NCBI GenBank assembly: GCA_964559275.1
Contig: CAZLGC010000022.1
Coordinates: 1 to 16,247, forward strand
Length of the DNA: 16,247 nucleotides
Direction: 5' to 3'
DNA from: CAZLGC01 sp964559275
GTDB taxonomy: Bacteria; Patescibacteriota; CALEFQ01
The translations under genes were made by a program, and so were the position numbers. How positions within the stretch are numbered: the stretch's first letter is position 1; every line of letters begins with the position of its first letter. This document shows positions 5,537 to 10,988 of the stretch, piece by piece. The notes beneath the pieces are model-generated. The model was not told where the DNA came from and ran no database searches. It saw nothing but the letters and a program-made list of their open reading frames with translations.

Positions 5537-8236
5537 ATGATTTGCCAACATTGTAAATCACGACCGGCGACGGTCAAGGTCAGGAAAATGGTTAACGGAC
5601 GTCCCCTAGAGCAGAATCTTTGCTATGCCTGCGCCGAGCAGCAGGGGCTTTTTGGCCGCAGCACCGGCTCAATATTTGACTCTTTTTTCGGCGGCCAGGG
5701 TATGGGTGGTGACCCTTTCTCCGGCCGGTCTTTGGGTGGCTCCTATCGCCCTCGCCAGGAGGTCAATCTGGTTGATTACTTTTCGGAGCGGGCCAAAAAA
5801 GTTGTTTCCGAGGCAGCCCAAAAAGCTAACGAAGTTGGGGCCAAGAAGGTGGATACCGAGCATCTGCTTTGGGGTATTTCCGAAGAAGAAGAGGTTGGCC
5901 AGCCAATGCTGGAAAAACTGGGCGTCAAAGTTGACGAGCTCCAGGGTTATCTAGATGAAAACATGGAAACTTCAGAAGATGACGACGACGAGAAGCCGGA
6001 AATGCAGATGGTTGATTTCACCCCCAGAGCTAAGAAAGCGTTTGAACTGGCTTTTCGCCAGTCTCAGGAAATTGGTGACCGCTACATTGGCCCTGAGCAC
6101 ATTCTGCTGGGTCTGATTGCCGAGGGTGAAGGTTTAGCAGCCCAAACATTGCAAAAGTATGGTGTTACCTTAGAAAAAGCCCGCAAGGCGGTAGCTGGTC
6201 GGGCCAAGCCGGGCAAAAAGAAAGGTGCTCCAGCCAAACCCAAGAGTAATACTCCGACTTTGGATAAATACAGTCGTGATCTTACCTCCATGGCCAAGGA
6301 GGGTAAGCTAGATCCGGTAATCGGCCGCTCTGACGAAGTTGCCCGCGTGGTGCAGGTTTTGTCCCGCCGGACCAAGAATAATCCGGTTCTGATTGGCGAG
6401 CCCGGGGTTGGTAAAACCGCTATTGCCGAAGGTCTGGCCCAGAAAGTCATTGCCGGTAACATCCCGGAAACGCTTAAAGACAAGCGGGTAGTTGCGCTTG
6501 ATATTTCCGCGATGGTGGCCGGGACTAAGTATCGCGGCGAGTTTGAAAAACGCCTCAAGAAAGCTATCGATGAGATTGACAAAGCCAAGGGCAAAATCGT
6601 TCTTTTCATCGATGAGCTCCATACCATTGTCGGTGCCGGCGGCAGTGAGGGCGCGATTGATGCTTCCAATATTCTGAAACCGGCGCTCGCTCGCGGTCAG
6701 CTGCAGGCAATTGGTGCTACCACCCTTAATGAGTACAAAAAATATATCGAAAAAGATGCCGCCCTGGAACGCCGCTTCCAGCCGGTTTTGGTGGAAGAGC
6801 CCAACGTTGAGGATACAATTGCCATTTTGCGCGGCTTGCGCGATAAATACGAGGCGCACCACAAAACTACTATTTCTGACGAAGCGATTGTGGCGGCGGC
6901 TTCACTTTCCGATCGTTACATCAAGGATCGCTTTCTGCCGGACAAGGCCATTGACCTGATTGACGAAGCGGCTTCAAAAATCCGCATCCAATCGCTAGAG
7001 GCCCCGGACGAAATCAAGAAACTGGAAAAGCAAATCAAGGATTTGGAAAAAGAGAAGGATGCCTCCAAGCGCAATCGCAAGAAGGCCACAGAGCTTAATA
7101 AAAAGATTAAGAAACTAAAGGAAGACAAAAAAGACCTGGACGGCACCTGGCGCAAAGACAAGGCGACTGGGCAACCGACAGTCCTAGCTTCCGATATTGA
7201 AAAGCTAGTTTCTGAGTGGACCGGGGTGCCGGTTTCACAGCTGGCCGAAAAAGAAGTTGACAAGCTTCTGAAACTTGAGCAAAGGCTGCATGCCCGTGTT
7301 ATCGGCCAGGACGAAGCTGTCTCCGCTGTGGCGGAAGCGGTTCGCCGTGGCCGAGCCGGGCTCAAAGACCCCGATCGCCCGATCGGCTCCTTCATTTTCC
7401 TCGGCCCCACCGGCGTCGGCAAAACTGAACTGGCCAAAGCCTTGGCCGAGCAGGTATTCGGTGACGAGGATGCGCTGATCAGAATAGATATGTCCGAATA
7501 CATGGAACAGCACTCAGTCGCCAAGCTGACCGGCTCCCCGCCGGGTTACGTCGGCTACGAAGAGGGCGGTCAGCTGACGGAAAAAGTCCGCCGCAAGCCG
7601 TACAGTGTTATCCTCTTTGACGAAATTGAAAAGGCGCACCCCGATGTATTCAATATGCTGCTGCAGATACTTGATGACGGTCGCCTCACAGATTCCAAGG
7701 GCCGCACGGTTGATTTCAAAAACACGATTATAATTGCCACCAGTAATATCGGCTCCCAGAAAATACAACAGGCGACTGATGGGCAGATTGGTTTCGAAAA
7801 CGGTGCTGGGAAAAAGAAGCTTAGCAAACAGGAGCTGCGATCTGAGCTGATGGATGAACTCAAAAAAACATTTCGCCCTGAATTCCTCAATCGGGTTGAT
7901 GAAATCATCATTTTTGAAGCTCTGGACAGGAAAGAGATCAAGCAAATAGTTGACCTCTTGGTGGCGGATGTTTGTCGCTTGCTCCACGCCCAGGATATTA
8001 GCCTGGAGCTCACCGAAAAAGCCAAAGACAAAGTTGCTGCTGAGGGTTACGACCCGATGTTTGGAGCTCGTCCGCTTAAGCGTCTGATTCAGAAAGAAAT
8101 AGAAAATCCATTGTCGAAAATGATTCTGGAAGGAAAATTCAAGGGCGGAGACAATGTCAAAGTTGACGTCAAGAAAGACGAATTCACTTTCGAAAAAGCC
8201 AAGAAAACCAAAAAGAAACTAGCTAAGACAGCTTAA
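5537..8236 (+). CDS. clpC: ClpC-type AAA+ unfoldase with fused N-terminal zinc finger
   Basis: ATP-driven protein unfoldase of 899 aa, expected to feed substrates into ClpP. Residues 1-36 are a four-Cys zinc finger (C3xxC6, C29xxC32) with CxxC..RPATV...NG....LC..CA, like McsA and the front of ClpE. A Gly/Ser-rich linker (40-70) leads to two Clp_N repeats (about 80-220). AAA domain 1 has Walker A GEPGVGKT (287-294) and Walker B VLFIDE (355-360). A Lys/Glu-rich coiled coil (about 485-535) sits in the M/UVR-domain position. AAA domain 2 has Walker A GPTGVGKT (623-630), Walker B VILFDE (691-696), a ClpP-docking loop IGF (751-753) and sensor-2 GAR (843-845). The combination of ClpE-like finger and ClpC N-domain in one protein is notable. 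No Shine-Dalgarno site precedes ATG 5537. A Nudix-like gene follows after 10 bases. Confidence 0.95.
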   Translation: MICQHCKSRPATVKVRKMVNGRPLEQNLCYACAEQQGLFGRSTGSIFDSFFGGQGMGGDPFSGRSLGGSYRPRQEVNLVDYFSERAKKVVSEAAQKANEVGAKKVDTEHLLWGISEEEEVGQPMLEKLGVKVDELQGYLDENMETSEDDDDEKPEMQMVDFTPRAKKAFELAFRQSQEIGDRYIGPEHILLGLIAEGEGLAAQTLQKYGVTLEKARKAVAGRAKPGKKKGAPAKPKSNTPTLDKYSRDLTSMAKEGKLDPVIGRSDEVARVVQVLSRRTKNNPVLIGEPGVGKTAIAEGLAQKVIAGNIPETLKDKRVVALDISAMVAGTKYRGEFEKRLKKAIDEIDKAKGKIVLFIDELHTIVGAGGSEGAIDASNILKPALARGQLQAIGATTLNEYKKYIEKDAALERRFQPVLVEEPNVEDTIAILRGLRDKYEAHHKTTISDEAIVAAASLSDRYIKDRFLPDKAIDLIDEAASKIRIQSLEAPDEIKKLEKQIKDLEKEKDASKRNRKKATELNKKIKKLKEDKKDLDGTWRKDKATGQPTVLASDIEKLVSEWTGVPVSQLAEKEVDKLLKLEQRLHARVIGQDEAVSAVAEAVRRGRAGLKDPDRPIGSFIFLGPTGVGKTELAKALAEQVFGDEDALIRIDMSEYMEQHSVAKLTGSPPGYVGYEEGGQLTEKVRRKPYSVILFDEIEKAHPDVFNMLLQILDDGRLTDSKGRTVDFKNTIIIATSNIGSQKIQQATDGQIGFENGAGKKKLSKQELRSELMDELKKTFRPEFLNRVDEIIIFEALDRKEIKQIVDLLVADVCRLLHAQDISLELTEKAKDKVAAEGYDPMFGARPLKRLIQKEIENPLSKMILEGKFKGGDNVKVDVKKDEFTFEKAKKTKKKLAKTA

Positions 8237-8246
8237 GGTTCTTACT

Positions 8247-8750
8247 ATGCCTAGAAATTATCTTCAGGGGAACGCCAAGCGTCCCTTTCATCTTTCGGTT
8301 GGAGCGATTGTTTTTAATGATGAAGGCAAAATTGCCTGTCACCATGTCCGGGAGTTTGATGGCAAGCCGGTGGAAGGATATGTGATGATGCGCGAGACCA
8401 TTGAACCGGGGGAATCACTGGAATCAGCCTTGGCTAGGGGTTTGCAGGAGGAATTCGGAATTAAGGCGCAGCCGATTTCTTATGTTGGTTCGGTAATAAG
8501 TAAATTCGATGGTCTTTGGCATAACATTGAAAAAACCACGGTCTATTTCTTGATGGAACACGATGGCCCTTCGGAGAAAGGGCGTGATCTAAACGACAAA
8601 GAAGTGGAAGGAACCAATTCGGTTGTTGAGTGGCATGATCCGGATTTCTTGATCGAACAAATGAATAAGCAAACGGAAAAATACAAGCGGCCGGATATTG
8701 ACGAGTCAAAAGTTATCAAGGCTGCGGTCAAAATGCGCCAAAAGGCTTGA
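8247..8750 (+). CDS. Nudix-fold protein with degenerate Nudix box
   Basis: A 167-aa protein with the beta strand/Nudix layout (SVGAIVFNDEGKIA near 17-30, then the box). Against Gx5Ex7REUxEExGU it reads E50-TIEPG-E56-SLESALA-R64-G65-LQ-E68-E69-F-G71-I: the first Gly is Glu, and the Glu of the RE pair is Gly, while the metal-binding pair Glu68/Glu69 remains. Nudix hydrolases cleave X-linked nucleoside diphosphates; here activity may be reduced or the metal site altered. Substrate unknown. The gene starts 10 bases after clpC with only a weak AAGG upstream, so it is probably co-transcribed under the CIRCE-controlled promoter. A terminator follows. Confidence 0.8.
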   Translation: MPRNYLQGNAKRPFHLSVGAIVFNDEGKIACHHVREFDGKPVEGYVMMRETIEPGESLESALARGLQEEFGIKAQPISYVGSVISKFDGLWHNIEKTTVYFLMEHDGPSEKGRDLNDKEVEGTNSVVEWHDPDFLIEQMNKQTEKYKRPDIDESKVIKAAVKMRQKA

Positions 8751-8765
8751 TTTTATCTGTGTATT

Positions 8766-8774
8766 TGCTATAAT
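8766..8774 (+). promoter_or_regulatory. Extended -10 promoter just before a terminator
   Basis: TG-C-TATAAT (8766-8774) is a perfect extended -10 element; TTGATT (8748-8753) lies 15 bases upstream, shorter than optimal. Transcription would start near 8781, two bases before the hairpin at 8783. Read-through would be needed to reach the small frame at 8866. Confidence 0.4.
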
Positions 8775-8782
8775 AGTAATAG

Positions 8783-8808
8783 AAAACGGGTGGAAGCCCG
8801 TTTTTTCT
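8783..8808 (+). terminator. Intrinsic terminator after the clpC-nudix unit
   Basis: AAAACGGG (8783-8790) pairs with the GCCCGTTTT side (CCCGT 8797-8801) around TGGAAG, followed by a T run. Confidence 0.8.
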
Positions 8809-8819
8809 ATTAGGCCTAA

Positions 8820-8850
8820 TCTGCCTCGCCGAAGCCTTAGCGTGGGCGGG
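8820..8850. repeat. GC-rich palindrome of REP-like type
   Basis: CTGCCTCGC (8821-8829) pairs with the 8840-8849 side (GCG, one bulged T, GGGC and G) around the loop CGAAGCCTTA. It is far more G+C-rich than its surroundings and has no T tail, so it is not a terminator. It resembles short dispersed intergenic palindromes; only one copy was noticed in this window, so repeat status is inference. Confidence 0.4.
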
Positions 8851-8865
8851 GTTAATCACAAAACC

Positions 8866-8952
8866 ATGGAAAAACTGTATTCCTATTGTTTCTATGGGTT
8901 CGCCACGTATTGTCTGGCTCTAGTCTTTTTGACTGCCGGCGGCATTCTCTAG
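8866..8952 (+). CDS. Possible 28-aa single-span membrane peptide
   Basis: The frame encodes MEKLYSYCFYGFATYCLALV followed by FLTAGGIL, a hydrophobic stretch long enough for one membrane helix after a short N-terminus. It lies alone between a palindrome and a strong terminator, which fits a small gene, but there is no Shine-Dalgarno site and the only promoter seen (8766-8774) is separated from it by a terminator. The same frame is open further upstream through the end of the Nudix gene, but the upstream part is out of frame with that gene and not credible. Confidence 0.35.
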   Translation: MEKLYSYCFYGFATYCLALVFLTAGGIL

Positions 8953-8972
8953 GAACATAGAAATACGGGTGG

Positions 8973-9004
8973 CCCCCTCAAGAAGATTGAGGGGGATTTC
9001 TTTT
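8973..9004 (+). terminator. Strong intrinsic terminator
   Basis: CCCCCTCAA (8973-8981) pairs perfectly with TTGAGGGGG (8987-8995) around GAAGA, then ATTTCTTTT. It follows the 28-aa frame by about 20 bases, supporting transcription of that stretch. Confidence 0.88.
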
Positions 9005-9010
9005 ATAGGA

Positions 9011-9046
9011 AAACCCCTCACTCTTATCGAGAGAGGGGTTTCTTTT
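9011..9046. terminator. Bidirectional terminator
   Basis: AAACCCCTC (9011-9019) pairs with GAGGGGTTT (9033-9041) and is followed by TCTTTT on plus. On minus it ends the four-helix membrane protein gene, whose stop codon lies at 9045-9047. Confidence 0.8.
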
Positions 9047-9416
9047 AGAGAAGCGCATTTGCGATTCCCAGGCCGGCTCCGATAAGCCAGACCGGCAGAA
9101 CGATGAACAGGGCCAGTTTGCCGATTCGGGGATGGGGATCTTTGTCGCCCAGAATCAGGATGGTGACAAAGATAGTTATGAATCCGAGCAAGCCGAGGCC
9201 GGCCAGGACTATGTGGGTATGGAACATCCCGCCCCGCGGAACTTCGGTCGTGTCAGCAAAACCGAAGACCATCAGGGCGACGGTCAGCAGGTCAAAGAAG
9301 ATGCCGAAACCGTAGTCAACCAGAACGGCATTCTTTTTCCGAAAAGTATTCCAACTTCCCAAGCAGTACATCCCGGCTGCGATCAGCAGAAACATGTACA
9401 GAATAGCTTCGTTCAT
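9045..9416 (-). CDS. Unknown small four-helix membrane protein (123 aa)
   Basis: Not recognised. Four hydrophobic segments occupy roughly residues 4-21, 31-52, 67-89 and 101-120, joined by short loops; loop 1 is basic (FRKK) and loop 2 contains TEVPRGGMFHTH. Acidic residues lie inside or near helices (VDYGFG, FFDLL). The start at 9416 is chosen because AAAGGAGG ends six bases upstream; the ATG directly before it (9419) would leave only three bases. A longer frame reaching 9704 is rejected because it lacks such a site and covers a divergent promoter. A promoter (9443-9470) and a terminator (9011-9046) frame the gene. Confidence 0.75.
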   Translation of the reverse strand: MNEAILYMFLLIAAGMYCLGSWNTFRKKNAVLVDYGFGIFFDLLTVALMVFGFADTTEVPRGGMFHTHIVLAGLGLLGFITIFVTILILGDKDPHPRIGKLALFIVLPVWLIGAGLGIANALL

Positions 9417-9442
9417 CATGAGCCTCCTTTCCCGAGCTTGGT

Positions 9443-9470
9443 ATCTTAGCAAGTGTCCGAAATATTTCAA
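9443..9470 (-). promoter_or_regulatory. Promoter of the four-helix membrane protein gene
   Basis: Reading minus, TTGAAA (9470-9465) is followed after 16 bases by TAAGAT (9448-9443), with TGC forming an extended -10. Confidence 0.6.
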
Positions 9471-9493
9471 GTTCGAAAATTCCCCAAAAATCC

Positions 9494-9521
9494 TTGACCG
9501 ACTTTTCCGCCTTGTTATAAT
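9494..9521 (+). promoter_or_regulatory. Strong promoter upstream of the Gre-domain gene
   Basis: TTGACC (9494-9499), 16 bases, then TG-T-TATAAT (9516-9521): near-consensus -35, consensus -10 and extended -10. Transcription should start near 9528, almost exactly at a GTG/ATG pair (9530, 9533), so the first small frame would be nearly leaderless. Confidence 0.8.
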
Positions 9522-9532
9522 TAAAACAGGTG

Positions 9533-9592
9533 ATGAGCCGTCGGAGAATATTGCGCCGTCGGTTTCCTGGGAGGGTGAATTCTGGAGGTTAA
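9533..9592 (+). CDS. Possible Arg-rich leader peptide (19 aa)
   Basis: The frame reads MSRRRILRRRFPGRVNSGG and stops at 9590-9592. Seven of 19 residues are Arg, written with five different codons (CGT, CGG, AGA, CGC, AGG). It begins about five bases after the predicted transcription start, so it would be translated almost leaderless; GTG 9530 is an in-frame alternative. It lies in frame with, and upstream of, the Gre-domain gene. It may be a regulatory leader peptide, but nothing proves translation. Confidence 0.3.
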   Translation: MSRRRILRRRFPGRVNSGG

Positions 9593-9646
9593 TTTCAAAG
9601 CCCAAAACAATCCGCCGTCGCAAAAAAAGAGCCGTCGGTAAAATAT

Positions 9647-9907
9647 GTGGATAAACTAATGATTGCACTTCGTCTAATGACAAAAGAAGTTGAAATCGGA
9701 TCAAAAGTCTATGTCCAGGCGGACAATCGGCGTCTCGGTTTCACAATCGTTCCGGAAGTTGACGAGTATAGTTCCCAGGACCAGATTGCCGCTGACAGCC
9801 TGCTCGGCCGTTCATTACTGGGACATCGTGAGGGAGATGAGTTCCCGCACACATTATTTGACGGCAGTTCCGTCATGATAAGAGTGTTGTCTGTCGGCAA
9901 GCCTTAG
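9647..9907 (+). CDS. Stand-alone GreA/GreB C-terminal-domain protein (86 aa)
   Basis: The sequence fits the FKBP-like C-terminal domain of Gre factors: EVEIGSKVYV at the front (14-23), then SLLGRSLLGHREGDEF (51-66), matching SPLGRALLGKKVGDEV of GreA. The N-terminal coiled coil that enters the RNA polymerase secondary channel is absent. The family domain contacts RNA polymerase near the channel mouth, so this protein could compete with or modulate GreA, as proposed for Rnk-like proteins; that role is inference. The GTG start at 9647 is the first in frame after a stop at 9590; ATG 9659 and ATG 9677 are alternatives, and none has a Shine-Dalgarno site. ATG 9677 would begin right at the domain. 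The gene is under a strong promoter with a leader of roughly 120 bases. Confidence 0.75.
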   Translation: MDKLMIALRLMTKEVEIGSKVYVQADNRRLGFTIVPEVDEYSSQDQIAADSLLGRSLLGHREGDEFPHTLFDGSSVMIRVLSVGKP

Positions 9908-9915
9908 TTCCTTAC

Positions 9916-10030
9916 CTTTCTATTTCTACTTCCCCCGGTAGCTCCATAAGCTTTTGCGGGTGACACCGTTTTTTTGGAGGGTTGGCGGTCTTCGCCCGCG
10001 CGAGTTATTGGGGGGAGTAGAGACAGAAAG
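9916..10030 (+). other. Structured element with 21-base complementary arms
   Basis: Bases 9916-9936 (pyrimidine-rich, ending ACTTCCCCC) pair with 10010-10030 (purine-rich, beginning GGGGGGAGT): 18 Watson-Crick pairs, two G-U pairs and one mismatch. The 73-base interior is G+C-rich in part and can form AGCT-CCATA-AGCT (9940-9952), GGCG-GTCTT-CGCC (9984-9996) and a CGGT/ACCG pairing (9936-9939 with 9965-9968) just before seven T residues. The T run could be a terminator for the Gre-domain gene, with the long helix as the competing fold. No known RNA family was recognised. It could equally be an inverted-repeat DNA element. Confidence 0.6.
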
Positions 10031-10089
10031 AGATTGCGGATATCAATGTAAGAATGATATTCTAAAAGGAGAGCCTTAAACAAAAAACA

Positions 10090-10734
10090 ATGAAGAAGGG
10101 ACTTGTATTTCTTATAACCATCGTCTTGGTTAGCGGTCTATTGGCAGTCGGTTTTGGCTGCCAAGAGGAGACAACTGATGAGTCAGCCAAGATAGAGCCT
10201 ACTACTACACCATTGCCGGTAACCGGCACCCCGACACCGACACCTTTTAGCACCGACACTGAAGAAACCGCCACTTTGGACAATCAGGTCTATACGAACG
10301 AAGACTTTGGCTACAAAATAACCCTACCGGCTGGTTATACGGCTGACGTTGAAGAATTTCGCTCGGAAGCTTATTATGGCGGCGGCCGGGACACGGTGCG
10401 AATCAAAGATGCAAATGGTGAAGCCTTTGCTACTATCGCCACACCACCTCCAGAGGTTGGCTGGCAGGGATACTTATGGGACCAAGGCACTGAAACCGAA
10501 ATTGCTGTTCCCGGCAGCGATCAATCTCTCTACATGCTCAAGGCCGAACCGGATCCAGAAATGGGTAATGAAAACAATATCATAATGGTTTCCTGGGGCG
10601 CCAAGTTTATGGAAGGCTTTGACTCCAATGATGTTTTCGCCGAGTCAGGAATCATCTACATGACCTACAGCCCTGATGACGTAGAAAAAGCAGAAACATT
10701 TGAAGAAATGGTTCGCACCCTTAGGTTCATTTAG
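10090..10734 (+). CDS. Secreted lipoprotein, unknown C-terminal domain
   Basis: A 214-aa exported protein. Residues 1-23 form a signal peptide (KK, then a hydrophobic core) ending GFG before Cys24, a slightly unusual lipobox, so lipid anchoring at Cys24 is likely. A Thr/Pro-rich linker (about 30-60, with TPTPTP) leads to a domain beginning YTNEDFGYKITLPAGYT and ending ETFEEMVRTLRFI, a layout common in small PsbP/Mog1-like surface lipoproteins. Specific function unknown. AAAAGGAGA lies about 17 bases before ATG 10090, too far for a standard ribosome site, so initiation may be atypical. The stretch between the preceding gene and this one holds the 9916-10030 element and a small inverted repeat (10039-10045 with 10055-10061). 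Confidence 0.8.
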   Translation: MKKGLVFLITIVLVSGLLAVGFGCQEETTDESAKIEPTTTPLPVTGTPTPTPFSTDTEETATLDNQVYTNEDFGYKITLPAGYTADVEEFRSEAYYGGGRDTVRIKDANGEAFATIATPPPEVGWQGYLWDQGTETEIAVPGSDQSLYMLKAEPDPEMGNENNIIMVSWGAKFMEGFDSNDVFAESGIIYMTYSPDDVEKAETFEEMVRTLRFI

Positions 10735-10988
10735 AACCCGAGTATTGCTCGGAGAAATTTGAATAAACAAAAACTGCGTACATGACGCAGAATTGTACCT
10801 TAACAACTAACCGGAGGACAGAAAACACTTATTGGTAGTTTAGGGAATCCCGCTCATTTTCGAGCGGGAGGGATCTGAAAGGAGGCAAAGAAATCCGTTA
10901 AACAACCCTCAAGTGTTTTTTGTATACTCCAAAAATCCCTAGCACGCAAATAGTTGCGTGTTAGGGCAAATGTCTAGGAGGATAGAAA
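10735..10988 (+). other. Gene-free leader with four hairpins
   Basis: No credible gene. Hairpins: CCGAG-TATTG-CTCGG (10738-10752), CTGCGT-ACATG-ACGCAG (10774-10790), TCCCGCTC-ATTTTC-GAGCGGGA (10848-10869), and a 13-pair stem CCCTAGCACGCAA-ATAG-TTGCGTGTTAGGG (10937-10966, one G-U pair). None has a T tail, so they are not ordinary terminators. Two good Shine-Dalgarno-like stretches (GGAGG near 10813 and AAAGGAGG near 10879) have no start codon at the right distance. A weak TATACT (10923-10928) may be a -10 for the next gene. The real ribosome site AGGAGG (10976-10981) follows the last hairpin. Confidence 0.7.

Noticed and set aside
6082..7524. Long open frames on the minus strand inside clpC (195, 184 and 202 aa)
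   Set aside because: They lie wholly opposite a conserved AAA+ gene, have low-complexity Ser/Leu/Arg-rich translations and no ribosome or promoter signals of their own.
8698..8865. Upstream extension of the 28-aa frame
   Set aside because: It overlaps the end of the Nudix gene out of frame and crosses a terminator and a palindrome.
9417..9704. Longer N-terminus for the minus-strand membrane protein, up to 9704
   Set aside because: The AAAGGAGG site and a matched promoter fit the 9416/9419 start; the extension has no hydrophobic or conserved pattern and covers the divergent promoter at 9494-9521.
10010..10020. GGGGAGTAG as the start of a manganese (yybP-ykoY) riboswitch
   Set aside because: The conserved second half and its pairing partners are not found downstream, and these bases are already part of the 21-base helix.
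9916..10030. SRP RNA, tRNA, 6S RNA or c-di-GMP riboswitch as identity of the element
   Set aside because: No GGAAG-type SRP tip, no T-loop GTTCRA, wrong length for 6S, and no GEMM core sequence.
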